In this document: positions 1 through 6,886 of the stretch, in pieces | How positions within the stretch are numbered: position 1 is the stretch's first letter | How the letters are laid out: every line of letters starts with the position of its first letter | NCBI RefSeq assembly: GCF_000306115.2 | Contig: NZ_AKWX02000014.1 | Span: 8,001 to 15,000, forward strand | From: Leptospira wolffii serovar Khorat str. Khorat-H2 | GTDB lineage: Bacteria > Spirochaetota > Leptospiria > Leptospirales > Leptospiraceae | Length of the DNA stretch: 7,000 bases | Direction: 5' to 3' | Made by a program: the position numbers and the translations under genes | Notes under the pieces: generated by a model | The model's database searches: none | Told to the model about the DNA's origin: nothing | What the model saw: only the letters and a program-made list of their open reading frames with translations

Positions 1-3000
1 CGTCCGATGATCTCTTCCTTTTTGTAAATAGTTCCGCGAAGCGAAGGTTCCGAAATGATATGTTTATTATAAAAGTCCACAAGTGTATGAGCAAAATCTT
101 TGTATTGAACAAAACTAACCCCCCGGTCTAGGTTAATTCCATATTTCTTTAATTGATTTCTAAGGTAAGTTAGTTGGTTGGATGAGAACGGATGGCGCCC
201 GAAAATGTCACGAATTTCTTGAACAATTTCAATTCCATTCCCTTTTAGATTATCCATTTCGGATATAAAAGAGTTTTCATTCTCATCGAAGGATAAATTT
301 TGTGTTCCCTTCTTTTTTAAGAGAGAGTCGATTACGGTGAGTAAATCTGACTGAATTTTTGATTTAATTTGTCTTAAGCTCCTACCAGCAGCACCCGGTT
401 TGAAACGATCCTTACGTTCTTCTAAAATTAGATTAAATTTTTGTTCTGCTTTGGTTTCTAATTCAATCAGGGAGAGTGTTTTAGAGCTAACCATTGGCGC
501 TGTTGGAGAAATGGGAGATTCTATAAAAGGGTATGGAAATTCTTCTTTTGCATCCCCGTTCTCAGAGATTCGAATCCAGTGTCTCGATAATAGATCCTTA
601 TGTTCGCCTCTTCTTCCGTGGATTTCAAAAAGAGAATAAGTATTTTTGGGATTCTCTGTTAGTATTGTATAATACGTTCTTTGTAAATTTGGAGTAACGA
701 GAGTATCAAAATCTTCGGGGCGAATATGATTTTTCGATGCAGAAAATTGCAAAAAGGAGCGAAAATGATCCTCTTCAGTTTCTCCTTCTATCCCTGTAAA
801 TATACTTGTTTTTTGGGAAAGTTCTTCTAAGCGATCCATTGAGTCTGCGTCACGGATGTTCTTAATTTCTTCGCCAATTTCTCGAATATCAATATGTTCG
901 TCTTCGCTGGAGAGTATGGCCATTTCCTTCCCTAGAAGTATCGCTACCTGTTGCACCTTTGAATTTAAGATTTCGAGTAGTTTAAGAAAACCATTTAGCA
1001 CTTCGTCGTTTGGTGTCATGTTTAGGACACTAATTCGATTTTCCGACCCTATTCGATTGACTCGGCCTACTCTTTGAACGATTCGCATCGGGTTCCATGG
1101 TAAATCAAAATTTACTAATAGATCGGCATCCTGTAAATTTACACCTTCGGATAGAACGTCCGTTGCAACTAAAATGTCAAACTCTTCACCTGGCGCAACA
1201 TTAGTCCTTTGCCCACGCGGGGCAAACCTTTCTAATTTTGATCTAAGCTCAGGATCTCCTGAAGTAACCATTGTACTTCTGAATTGTTGAAAATTTGAAG
1301 GATGCATTTTGAGATGATATTCGATATACTGGGCAGTATCTTTGTATTCGGAAAATGTTATACATTTTCGAAATCGAGCGGACTTGAGAGTATTAATATA
1401 AGTTTCAATCTTAGGATCTATTAGGCTAATAGGTTGATCTACTTTGGTTTGAAGCGGTTCTAAATGGCGCTTTATAAAATTCCTGATCTCGTATATGTCA
1501 TTTGAAATCCAAGATCGGACATCATCTGTTGTAAATTTTATCTTAGAATCCTCTTCCGGTTCTTCAACTTCGGAGATCGATCCCCCATCAAATAAATTTG
1601 GTGTTTCCTCTGGATCTATTATTTCTGTTTGGAGACGATATCGATTATATTTTTGAAGTAAGACTTCAATGGAATCTCCCGAGTCTAATGCTTTTAAGAG
1701 TTCATTTTCCTTTTCGATTATATTTAACAGAGAGCAATAGAAGGCGTAAAGACTAGATTCGATTCGTTTGTAAAGAAGTAGTAAATATAGGTAAGAAAGA
1801 GTTCTGCCTGATTCTGGATTAGACAAAATGATATGCGGGAGGTGTAACTTTTCTAGAAAGTTACCTAACTCTTGAAAAAGTTCGTGATGTTTATTTGTAT
1901 AAGAGTAATTTAGCTTTCGAACTTCCGGCTCTTGAAACTCTAAAGGCTTTCCAGCTACTGTAATATTTTTGTAGTTTCTTTTTATTGAAGATCTCATCCT
2001 GAGCAGCATGATTCCGTTTAATAGATTTCGAATTTCTATAATCGATTTTTGGAAATCGGAATCTGTTTCAAGTGTAGAGATATTCTTTCCGGATTTAAGT
2101 GATTTAATTTTCTCATGAAATTTGTCGAAGGCATTAGGGCTAAATCCAGCAGCATATAATTTGGCATCTGTTGTACAGAGATTTATAAGATTTTGCAGAT
2201 CTCGAATAGAGTTATTAAAAGGTGTAGCGGTAAGTAACAGGACGGCTGCTTGCTGGGAAATATCTTGGGGTTGTAGGGCCCTGATATTTTGATATAAAAA
2301 GGTTTCTCTATTTCTTGCTCGGTGAGCTTCATCAATGATTATTAAATTAAATTCCTTTCCTCCCTTTAATGATTGAATTTTATCTCCGTTCTCCTGACCT
2401 AGTTTGCCTTGGGAAAGAAACTGTATGTGTTGTGATTCCGGAATATTGAAAAAAATTTCTAAGGTTTCTTTCCATTGTGGAATTAATGTAGGTGGTGCGA
2501 TGATTAGAACTCTTGCTCCTTTTTCTCTATAGCGGCGAATTACTTCAGCTGCAGTAAAAGTTTTACCGAGACCAACAGAATCCGAAACGATTGCTCCTCC
2601 GAGTATTTCTAACTTTCCTAAAACATTTTCTGCGCCGACTTGCTGAAACTCCGCCAATAATTCGGTTTTATCTAATCTCTCCTTTGTTAATTTTCCTAAG
2701 TAGTGGTGTATTAAAAATAAATACGCTTCGAAAGGAGATAATCCAATTGAAGTTGGTAGTCCGTTAGCTCTTGAGTTTCGCTCTGAATCGATGATTTGAA
2801 TTAGCGATTCATTCAGGTCAACAGTGGAGGAATCCCATATTTTTTGAAACCATTTGAGCAGGTGATCGTAATGTAATTTGTCAGAATTAGTAAGATTTAA
2901 TTCTCGGTTGTCGGTGAATCCAGACTCGCTAAAATTGGAAGATCCTACTATCGAGTGAAAATGTGTACCATTAGAAAGTTTTAATTTCGCTAAATATGCT

Positions 3001-3416
3001 TTTGCGTGAAAGAAATCTTCGGTATATAATCTGACATTTAAAATCTTCCTTTTTAGAAGTTCTAGAAAAAAGGAAGTATGTGTAATATCTTTTCCTGCAA
3101 TATCGAGTTCAATTTGGCTTATTATATCCTTTACTTGATCTTGTATACTTAGTTGAATTCCAGTATTTAAGAGGAAAGCGGTTCGACGATCTGTCCTTGG
3201 GCTCATGATGATTCGAATCGAATCATTCGGCACGGAATCTAGATTTTGAAATAAGGGATTCTTTAATAGCCCAGGGGCGATCAAGTCAAAACCACTATAA
3301 TAAAAATAACCAACTGCAGCATCAATCTGGCTGGCATATGGTAAAAGAAATTGATTAAACACATTTGCTAATTGTGTTTCTTTAGTATTGTTATCAATGA
3401 TTGCTGGAAATTCCAT
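1..3416 (-). CDS. PLD-nuclease/SNF2-type helicase fusion, C-terminus beyond window
   Basis: This gene is incomplete: 1138 codons are read without a stop from ATG 3416 to the left edge. Residues 1 to about 200 form a phospholipase D-like domain with one HKD motif (H137, K139, then G158-S159-N161 and E172). Single-HKD bacterial nucleases of this family usually act as dimers. A two-lobed superfamily 2/SNF2 helicase follows: Walker A GLGKT at 282-286 (K285), DEAH at 362-365, TATP at 396-399, ATDVLSEG starting at 751, and QRVGRVNRIG at 781-790. Residues from about 800 onward are not recognised. The start is firm because a TAA lies in frame three codons upstream; the ribosome site is weak. By family, such proteins translocate on DNA and cut it, often in restriction or phage-defence loci beside a methyltransferase. 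That role here is inference, since no methyltransferase is inside the window. A plain DNA-repair helicase remains possible. Confidence 0.93.
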   Translation of the reverse strand, partial: MEFPAIIDNNTKETQLANVFNQFLLPYASQIDAAVGYFYYSGFDLIAPGLLKNPLFQNLDSVPNDSIRIIMSPRTDRRTAFLLNTGIQLSIQDQVKDIISQIELDIAGKDITHTSFFLELLKRKILNVRLYTEDFFHAKAYLAKLKLSNGTHFHSIVGSSNFSESGFTDNRELNLTNSDKLHYDHLLKWFQKIWDSSTVDLNESLIQIIDSERNSRANGLPTSIGLSPFEAYLFLIHHYLGKLTKERLDKTELLAEFQQVGAENVLGKLEILGGAIVSDSVGLGKTFTAAEVIRRYREKGARVLIIAPPTLIPQWKETLEIFFNIPESQHIQFLSQGKLGQENGDKIQSLKGGKEFNLIIIDEAHRARNRETFLYQNIRALQPQDISQQAAVLLLTATPFNNSIRDLQNLINLCTTDAKLYAAGFSPNAFDKFHEKIKSLKSGKNISTLETDSDFQKSIIEIRNLLNGIMLLRMRSSIKRNYKNITVAGKPLEFQEPEVRKLNYSYTNKHHELFQELGNFLEKLHLPHIILSNPESGRTLSYLYLLLLYKRIESSLYAFYCSLLNIIEKENELLKALDSGDSIEVLLQKYNRYRLQTEIIDPEETPNLFDGGSISEVEEPEEDSKIKFTTDDVRSWISNDIYEIRNFIKRHLEPLQTKVDQPISLIDPKIETYINTLKSARFRKCITFSEYKDTAQYIEYHLKMHPSNFQQFRSTMVTSGDPELRSKLERFAPRGQRTNVAPGEEFDILVATDVLSEGVNLQDADLLVNFDLPWNPMRIVQRVGRVNRIGSENRISVLNMTPNDEVLNGFLKLLEILNSKVQQVAILLGKEMAILSSEDEHIDIREIGEEIKNIRDADSMDRLEELSQKTSIFTGIEGETEEDHFRSFLQFSASKNHIRPEDFDTLVTPNLQRTYYTILTENPKNTYSLFEIHGRRGEHKDLLSRHWIRISENGDAKEEFPYPFIESPISPTAPMVSSKTLSLIELETKAEQKFNLILEERKDRFKPGAAGRSLRQIKSKIQSDLLTVIDSLLKKKGTQNLSFDENENSFISEMDNLKGNGIEIVQEIRDIFGRHPFSSNQLTYLRNQLKKYGINLDRGVSFVQYKDFAHTLVDFYNKHIISEPSLRGTIYKKEEIIG

Positions 3417-3535
3417 ACTTGGTTAAATGAAGTTTTTGGCTCTATTTAAGGAACACAAGTGAATGGTTGCCAGCAATAGGCTTGTTGGGTTACTCAGTAT
3501 TTATTCCTGTATTCTTTTAAAGTTTCGGAGGTTCG

Positions 3536-3563
3536 ATTTTCTTTTACTGCCAAATTATGTCAA
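3536..3563 (-). promoter_or_regulatory. Possible promoter for the PLD-helicase gene
   Basis: A perfect -35 hexamer TTGACA (3563-3558) is followed after 16 bases by a weak -10, GAAAAT (3541-3536, 4 of 6 matches to TATAAT). It lies just after the stop of the upstream DUF457-like gene. It would give a leader of roughly 110 bases before ATG 3416. The rest of the 160-base gap (3417-3576) shows no clear hairpin terminator and no small gene, so read-through from the upstream operon is equally possible. Confidence 0.3.
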
Positions 3564-3576
3564 ATAATCAGCAAAG

Positions 3577-3933
3577 TTAAATCCACGGTATACCCATGGG
3601 TGTTTCTGAATCCAGGAGCAAATGACTGGCATATCCGGCGAGGAGTGGGTCAATAATGACCTCCCATTCCGGATACTTTTTCTTCAACTCCTGGAACGAG
3701 ACATAACTAGGGCTGATAAATGCAACACTATGTGCACCTTGTCTATGATTCGGATGATCTGCAGGTTCAAAAATATCAGGTAACTTTCCCCCAATTGCAC
3801 CTATGCTGCCAGCAACAAACATCCTCATAAGTTTTTGGTCAGGTGTTAAATCATGCCTATTCCAATCTTTTAATACTGAAAGAGCTATTCCCGCAATGAC
3901 TCCTGCCTTTATATGTGTTCTGCTATCTGCCAT
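3577..3933 (-). CDS. Short YdjM/DUF457-like metal-dependent hydrolase
   Basis: The 118-residue protein matches the motif order of the YdjM/DUF457 family (membrane-associated, metal-dependent hydrolase-like proteins). It has H7, a Gly-rich segment ending in LPD (51-53), HRxxAHS at 63-69, and GYxSHLLLD at 100-108 followed by TPxGI. The His/Asp residues are the expected metal ligands. Full-length members are typically longer and carry extra membrane segments; this one stops right after the TPMGI motif. It may be a compact mobile-element variant or a truncated copy. Its only hydrophobic stretches are around 8-21 and 38-49, which are weak as membrane helices. It is the last gene of the operon, 18 bases after the PIN gene stop, with a strong ribosome site. 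Substrate and cellular role are unknown. Homologues occur on phages and plasmids, so its presence fits a mobile island. Confidence 0.75.
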   Translation of the reverse strand: MADSRTHIKAGVIAGIALSVLKDWNRHDLTPDQKLMRMFVAGSIGAIGGKLPDIFEPADHPNHRQGAHSVAFISPSYVSFQELKKKYPEWEVIIDPLLAGYASHLLLDSETPMGIPWI

Positions 3934-3940
3934 TTTCCAA

Positions 3941-3950
3941 CTCTCCTTTA
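3941..3950 (-). promoter_or_regulatory. Strong Shine-Dalgarno of the DUF457-like gene
   Basis: On the minus strand TAAAGGAGAG sits 7 bases before ATG 3933 and directly after the TAA of the PIN gene (3954-3952). It is the only textbook ribosome site in the operon, so the third gene can be translated independently of the first two. Confidence 0.8.
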
Positions 3951-3951
3951 A

Positions 3952-4440
3952 TTATTTTTTCCATTTTTTGAGTCGAGCCTCACACTCTTCGCTTGGAAGC
4001 CGACGGTTTAAATTCATCAATTGCGTGAGTTTACTATGAGCTTCCGTATGTTTCCATATTTTCTTTTCAATAAGTTGGTCGAGTAGCCAGAGAGTGCCGT
4101 GAGCTTCCACGTCTAAATTTTTTGCTTTTTTGCGAAGAGCTCCGTCACCAGTTAAAAGGATTCCGCGTTCCTTTTTTGTAAGTAAAAGACAAGATATATC
4201 GGGGGCTGTTAATCCGGGAGATTTTCGTAATTCTTCGAAGAGAGAAATCAGTTCGCTTTCGGCAAAAGAGATAATTGAAATGTGGTAGTCTTGAATTATT
4301 TTTTGTTGGTCTGATCGCAACTCTTGTAAAACTAGATCCGTACATACGAATTCATAAGGAAGTTTAAGAACGTCCTTTAAAATTTCGAGATCGGTCAGAT
4401 CTATTAGTATACAAGTGTCTTGAACGGCGATCTTTCTCAT
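3952..4440 (-). CDS. PIN-domain ribonuclease, probable toxin
   Basis: The 162-residue protein has the acidic residues of a PIN (VapC-like) metal-dependent RNase: D8 in the first strand (QDTCILIDL), E40 (LVLQEL), D81 (APDISCLLL) and D99 (LLTGDGALR). The following HGTLWLLDQLIEKK segment (around 114-127) and the RRLP tail are typical of DUF3368-like PIN proteins. The catalytic set looks complete, so it is probably active and cleaves RNA. The start codon overlaps the stop of the HTH-peptidase gene as ATGA, and only a weak purine stretch lies upstream, which points to translational coupling. Coupling to a DNA-binding protein gene is the usual layout of a type II toxin-antitoxin pair. No small VapB-like antitoxin is present, so the upstream HTH-ImmA protein is the likely partner. 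The target RNA is not predictable from sequence. Confidence 0.88.
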   Translation of the reverse strand: MRKIAVQDTCILIDLTDLEILKDVLKLPYEFVCTDLVLQELRSDQQKIIQDYHISIISFAESELISLFEELRKSPGLTAPDISCLLLTKKERGILLTGDGALRKKAKNLDVEAHGTLWLLDQLIEKKIWKHTEAHSKLTQLMNLNRRLPSEECEARLKKWKK

Positions 4441-5498
4441 AGTATCCGAATTCTTTTTCGAACCTCCTGTAAAGATTCGCCGGATATTTCCGCTGCTTTG
4501 GAGATGGAGATTAAATTCTCGGCCAATGCGTGATCTAATAGTCTGCGGAATCTATGAGAAGTTTCCTCTCCACCCCATCGTCCTAAGCCTTCTTCTTTTT
4601 TTAGTTTTGGATCCGAATTCATCACTTTCCAAAAGTGAATAAATCGTGCTTCATCAATAATATTTGCCGATTTTAGTCGAAATAAGATCGCTCCGATTGA
4701 TATTCCATACTCAGATTTGATAAAAGAAAGTTCAGATACGCTGAAATTATTTCTTATTTTACCGGCTTCCTTTATTAAACTTTCTTTCGGAAGGAGCATT
4801 GCTCCTGCGAACAGATTACACGCTTTTTCTATTTTTTTTTGTTCAGTGGATTTGGGAAAAGAAAGTAAAATATGACCTAACTCATGCAAGGCGGTAAATC
4901 TTTTTCGAAAAGAATCCATCGCAGAGTTTACAACAATAAACGGGATTTTTTCTTCTGCCCAACCGGAGAGCCCATCGAATGATTCATCTTCCTTAATCTC
5001 TATTATTTTGATTCCATTATCTTCTAGAGTCTCTAATACATTTGCTATTGGTCCCATTCCGAGATTCCAGGAAGAACGTATTTCATATGCGGCAGCTTCT
5101 GGAGCACGAGAATTTTTAGAGATGGTTTTGGTATAAAAAGTCTTAGATCCAAGTATTTCTTCTAGTTCGATATAATTTTCTAAATGATCTTGCAATTTTA
5201 CTTTTAGAGTATTTTCCTTCTTTTTCTTTAAAGTAGATTTTTTACGAAAGTCTACTTCTGAAATTTCGGTATGGAAGGGACGAAGCAAATTATTCGGACT
5301 TACTCCTAACGCCTGAGCGATTTTAATTAAATTTTTGGAATCCGGAAACATTATTCCTTTTTCGTATTTTCCTATGGCTGGTTTGGAAATAGTGTGATCC
5401 AGTTTCACGACTAGTTCATCCATAGATAGGCCTGCGGCAATCCGAGCTGAGCGCAATCTTTCTGAGAAAATTCCTTTAGCAGAGTGAGTATTAGCCAT
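4437..5498 (-). CDS. XRE HTH regulator fused to ImmA/IrrE metallopeptidase
   Basis: The 353-residue protein is numbered here from ATG 5498. Residues about 12-73 are an XRE/Cro-type helix-turn-helix (RLRSARIAAGLSMDELV through ALGVSPNNLL). A Lys-rich linker follows (85-101), then an ImmA/IrrE zinc peptidase domain. The zinc site is HELGH (H205, E206, H209) with third ligand E224 in the ExxxNxFA motif, followed by LLP. The C-terminal SHRFRRLLDHALAENLISISKAAE segment (314-337) is common in ImmA-HTH fusions. In ImmA/ImmR and IrrE/DdrO the peptidase cleaves a repressor to switch genes on; here both functions share one chain. The dyad at its promoter suggests autorepression. Overlap with the PIN gene suggests it is the antitoxin/regulator. 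A TTG at 5507 would add three residues, but it lies inside the -10 region and has no ribosome site, so ATG 5498 is preferred. An A9 run lies just before E224. Confidence 0.9.
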   Translation of the reverse strand: MANTHSAKGIFSERLRSARIAAGLSMDELVVKLDHTISKPAIGKYEKGIMFPDSKNLIKIAQALGVSPNNLLRPFHTEISEVDFRKKSTLKKKKENTLKVKLQDHLENYIELEEILGSKTFYTKTISKNSRAPEAAAYEIRSSWNLGMGPIANVLETLEDNGIKIIEIKEDESFDGLSGWAEEKIPFIVVNSAMDSFRKRFTALHELGHILLSFPKSTEQKKIEKACNLFAGAMLLPKESLIKEAGKIRNNFSVSELSFIKSEYGISIGAILFRLKSANIIDEARFIHFWKVMNSDPKLKKEEGLGRWGGEETSHRFRRLLDHALAENLISISKAAEISGESLQEVRKRIRIL

Positions 5499-5536
5499 GG
5501 TAGACAATATAGCAAATATTTGACTATTTGTCTACC
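5499..5536. promoter_or_regulatory. 38-bp dyad operator overlapping the operon promoter
   Basis: The outer arms GGTAGACAA (5499-5507) and TTGTCTACC (5528-5536) are perfect 9-base inverted repeats. The centre CAAATATTTG (5513-5522) is a perfect 10-base palindrome on the same axis (between 5517 and 5518). Five mismatched bases separate arm and centre on each side. Each half reads roughly TAGACAA-ATAG-CAAAT. The dyad covers both the -35 and -10 boxes and ends one base before ATG 5498. This is the expected position for an operator bound by a dimer of the HTH protein encoded immediately downstream. Confidence 0.7.
5506..5534 (-). promoter_or_regulatory. Promoter of the HTH-ImmA/PIN operon, likely leaderless
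   Basis: The minus strand shows TAGACA (5534-5529, 5 of 6 to TTGACA), a 17-base spacer, and TATATT (5511-5506, 5 of 6 to TATAAT). A start point about 7-8 bases past the -10 falls at 5499-5498, on or one base before the A of ATG 5498. No Shine-Dalgarno precedes that ATG. A leaderless transcript is the simplest reading. Confidence 0.6.
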
Positions 5537-5803
5537 TATAAGAGTATATAAAAATAGCATTAATTTTCCCCAATTCTTGATTCCTATTAATTTTACACTC
5601 CTCCCGGACAAATTTTATCGGTATGAGTAATGTTTTGTAGGTTTGCTGGCTCTCGGAGGGTAGAGTATCAATGGTCCCGTAGAATTTATTTGAGAGGGGA
5701 AATAGTGTATTTTGTGTAGAATTTAACGAAGACACGAATATGTGGGAATCTCGTTAAAATTATAGATGACTAATGTTACTCGTTTTGTTAAAAATCTTTC
5801 GCC
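5537..5803. other. Divergent intergenic region with a weak inverted repeat
   Basis: These 267 bases separate the two divergent genes. No convincing coding sequence or RNA gene is seen. TTTAACGA (5722-5729) and TCGTTAAA (5751-5758) form a perfect 8-base inverted repeat with a 21-base gap, and GTAGAATTTA occurs directly repeated at 5679-5688 and 5716-5725. TAAAAT at 5755-5760 resembles a -10 box for the plus-strand gene, but no matching -35 lies at the right distance. Functions are not assigned. Confidence 0.35.
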
Positions 5804-6880
5804 ATGTATCCTAAGCGCTTTTCTCCCGGTCTATCTCCAAACACATACCAATCTCTCCTAACAGATGTCGCCCGTATCTACGAAGATTTTCAATCAACGG
5901 CTAACTCGGATTGGAATAAGAGCTCCTTGGTAGGGAACTGGAAGATCGGACAACGTATTGTAGAAGTGGAGCAGGGGAATCGGGAGAGGGCAGTTTATGG
6001 AGATCGGATTTTAAAGCAATTATCACAGGATTTGAATCGCCGTTTTGGGAAGGGTTTCTCAGACCGGAATCTCAGGTATATGCGAAGATTTTATCAATTT
6101 TATAAACTAAGCTCGATTCATCCGGAACTTTCTTGGACCCATTATCGGGTTTTGCTTTTGGTGGAAGATTCTAAGACTCGCGGAATGCTTGAGAAGAAGG
6201 CAATCGCGCAAGGTTGGTCTCATCGGGATTTATTGTTAGAAGCTCAGGCTACTTTGAAGAAGTCAAACGGTGATTCTTCCGCTTCGGAATCTGAAATCGC
6301 AAAAGAGGCAGAGCAAGGTTTACTGAAACGGCCAGTTTTGGGGCTGTATTCGTACCGCTTGGTTCAAAATTTTTCTTCGAATTTGGAACGCAGCGTTCCA
6401 AATTTAGATTTGGGGTTCGACGTAAAAATTGAACACTCATTGGGCGGCGTTTCTGAATTTTCAATAGGTTCTATTGTAACTGTTAAAAAGATCAAAAAAA
6501 GATATTCATTTGAAAGAATATCCGGAAGTAAGAGTCTTTTCGCATTTAAGGCCTTTTTAGAGAAGGTCATAGATGGCGATACCATATCAGTAAATATCGA
6601 TCTAGGTTTTCATGTTTTTATTCGTAAGCGCTTACGTTTGAGAGGTTTGGATGCTCCCGAATTGGGAACTAAAAAAGGAGTCACTTGTAAAAAGTTTGTA
6701 GAGTCGCAGCTGCGCGATTGTTCATTTCTTTTGATTAAGACCTATGGAAGTGATAAATATGATCGTTACCTTGCAGATGTAATCTATCTAAAGAAAGAAG
6801 AGGATACATCCATTGTAATTAAAGATGGGTTATTTCTAAATAATGAATTACTTAAGAAAGGATTTGTTGTCCCTGTATAA
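5804..6880 (+). CDS. DUF1016 N-terminal (YhcG-type) domain fused to staphylococcal-nuclease domain
   Basis: The protein has 358 residues. Positions about 14-150 match the DUF1016 N-terminal domain of YhcG-type proteins: NWKIGQRI (45-52), a YG..IL..LS.DL segment (65-77), GFSDRNLRYMRRFYQFY (84-100) and LSWTHYRVLL (109-118). Residues 245-358 are a thermonuclease (SNase) domain with VIDGDT (255-260), RLRLRGLDAPE (276-286), DKYDRYLADV (317-326) and LNNELLKKGF. Compared with staphylococcal nuclease, the catalytic R35, E43 and R87 correspond to R278, E286 and R321, and calcium ligands D21 and D40 to D259 and D283. All are present, so it should cut DNA and possibly RNA. YhcG proteins usually carry a PD-(D/E)XK nuclease instead. 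No signal peptide is seen, so it probably acts in the cytoplasm, plausibly in defence or mobile-element control. TAA lies in frame four codons before the ATG; no clear ribosome site is seen. Confidence 0.88.
   Translation: MYPKRFSPGLSPNTYQSLLTDVARIYEDFQSTANSDWNKSSLVGNWKIGQRIVEVEQGNRERAVYGDRILKQLSQDLNRRFGKGFSDRNLRYMRRFYQFYKLSSIHPELSWTHYRVLLLVEDSKTRGMLEKKAIAQGWSHRDLLLEAQATLKKSNGDSSASESEIAKEAEQGLLKRPVLGLYSYRLVQNFSSNLERSVPNLDLGFDVKIEHSLGGVSEFSIGSIVTVKKIKKRYSFERISGSKSLFAFKAFLEKVIDGDTISVNIDLGFHVFIRKRLRLRGLDAPELGTKKGVTCKKFVESQLRDCSFLLIKTYGSDKYDRYLADVIYLKKEEDTSIVIKDGLFLNNELLKKGFVVPV
6380..6404. repeat. 25-bp near-perfect palindrome inside the DUF1016-SNase gene
   Basis: The arms AATTTGGAACGC (6380-6391) and GCGTTCCAAATT (6393-6404) are perfect 12-base inverted repeats around one unpaired base. 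It is read in frame as part of the interdomain stretch (about residues 193-201). It could form a stable hairpin in DNA or mRNA. It may be a small palindromic repeat inserted in frame, or chance. Confidence 0.75.
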
Positions 6881-6886
6881 TTTTAA

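Noticed and set aside
400..1077. Plus-strand open frames of 79 and 73 codons
   Set aside because: They lie antisense to the helicase coding sequence, whose conserved motifs fix the true frame, and show no features of their own.
3417..3576. Rho-independent terminator after the DUF457-like gene
   Set aside because: No GC stem followed by a T-run on the minus strand could be found.
5499..5507. TTG at 5507 as start of the HTH-ImmA gene
   Set aside because: It overlaps the -10 box and has no ribosome site, and the extra three residues add nothing to the domain. ATG 5498 coincides with the predicted transcription start.
5520..5550. Plus-strand promoter TTGACT with an AT-rich -10
   Set aside because: The best -10 matches are at poor spacing, and it would start more than 230 bases before the plus-strand gene. 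The sequence is better explained by the minus-strand dyad.
5532..5735. Minus-strand 67-codon open frame in the divergent gap
   Set aside because: No ribosome site, no recognisable motif, low-complexity composition, and it overlaps the operator and promoter of the operon.
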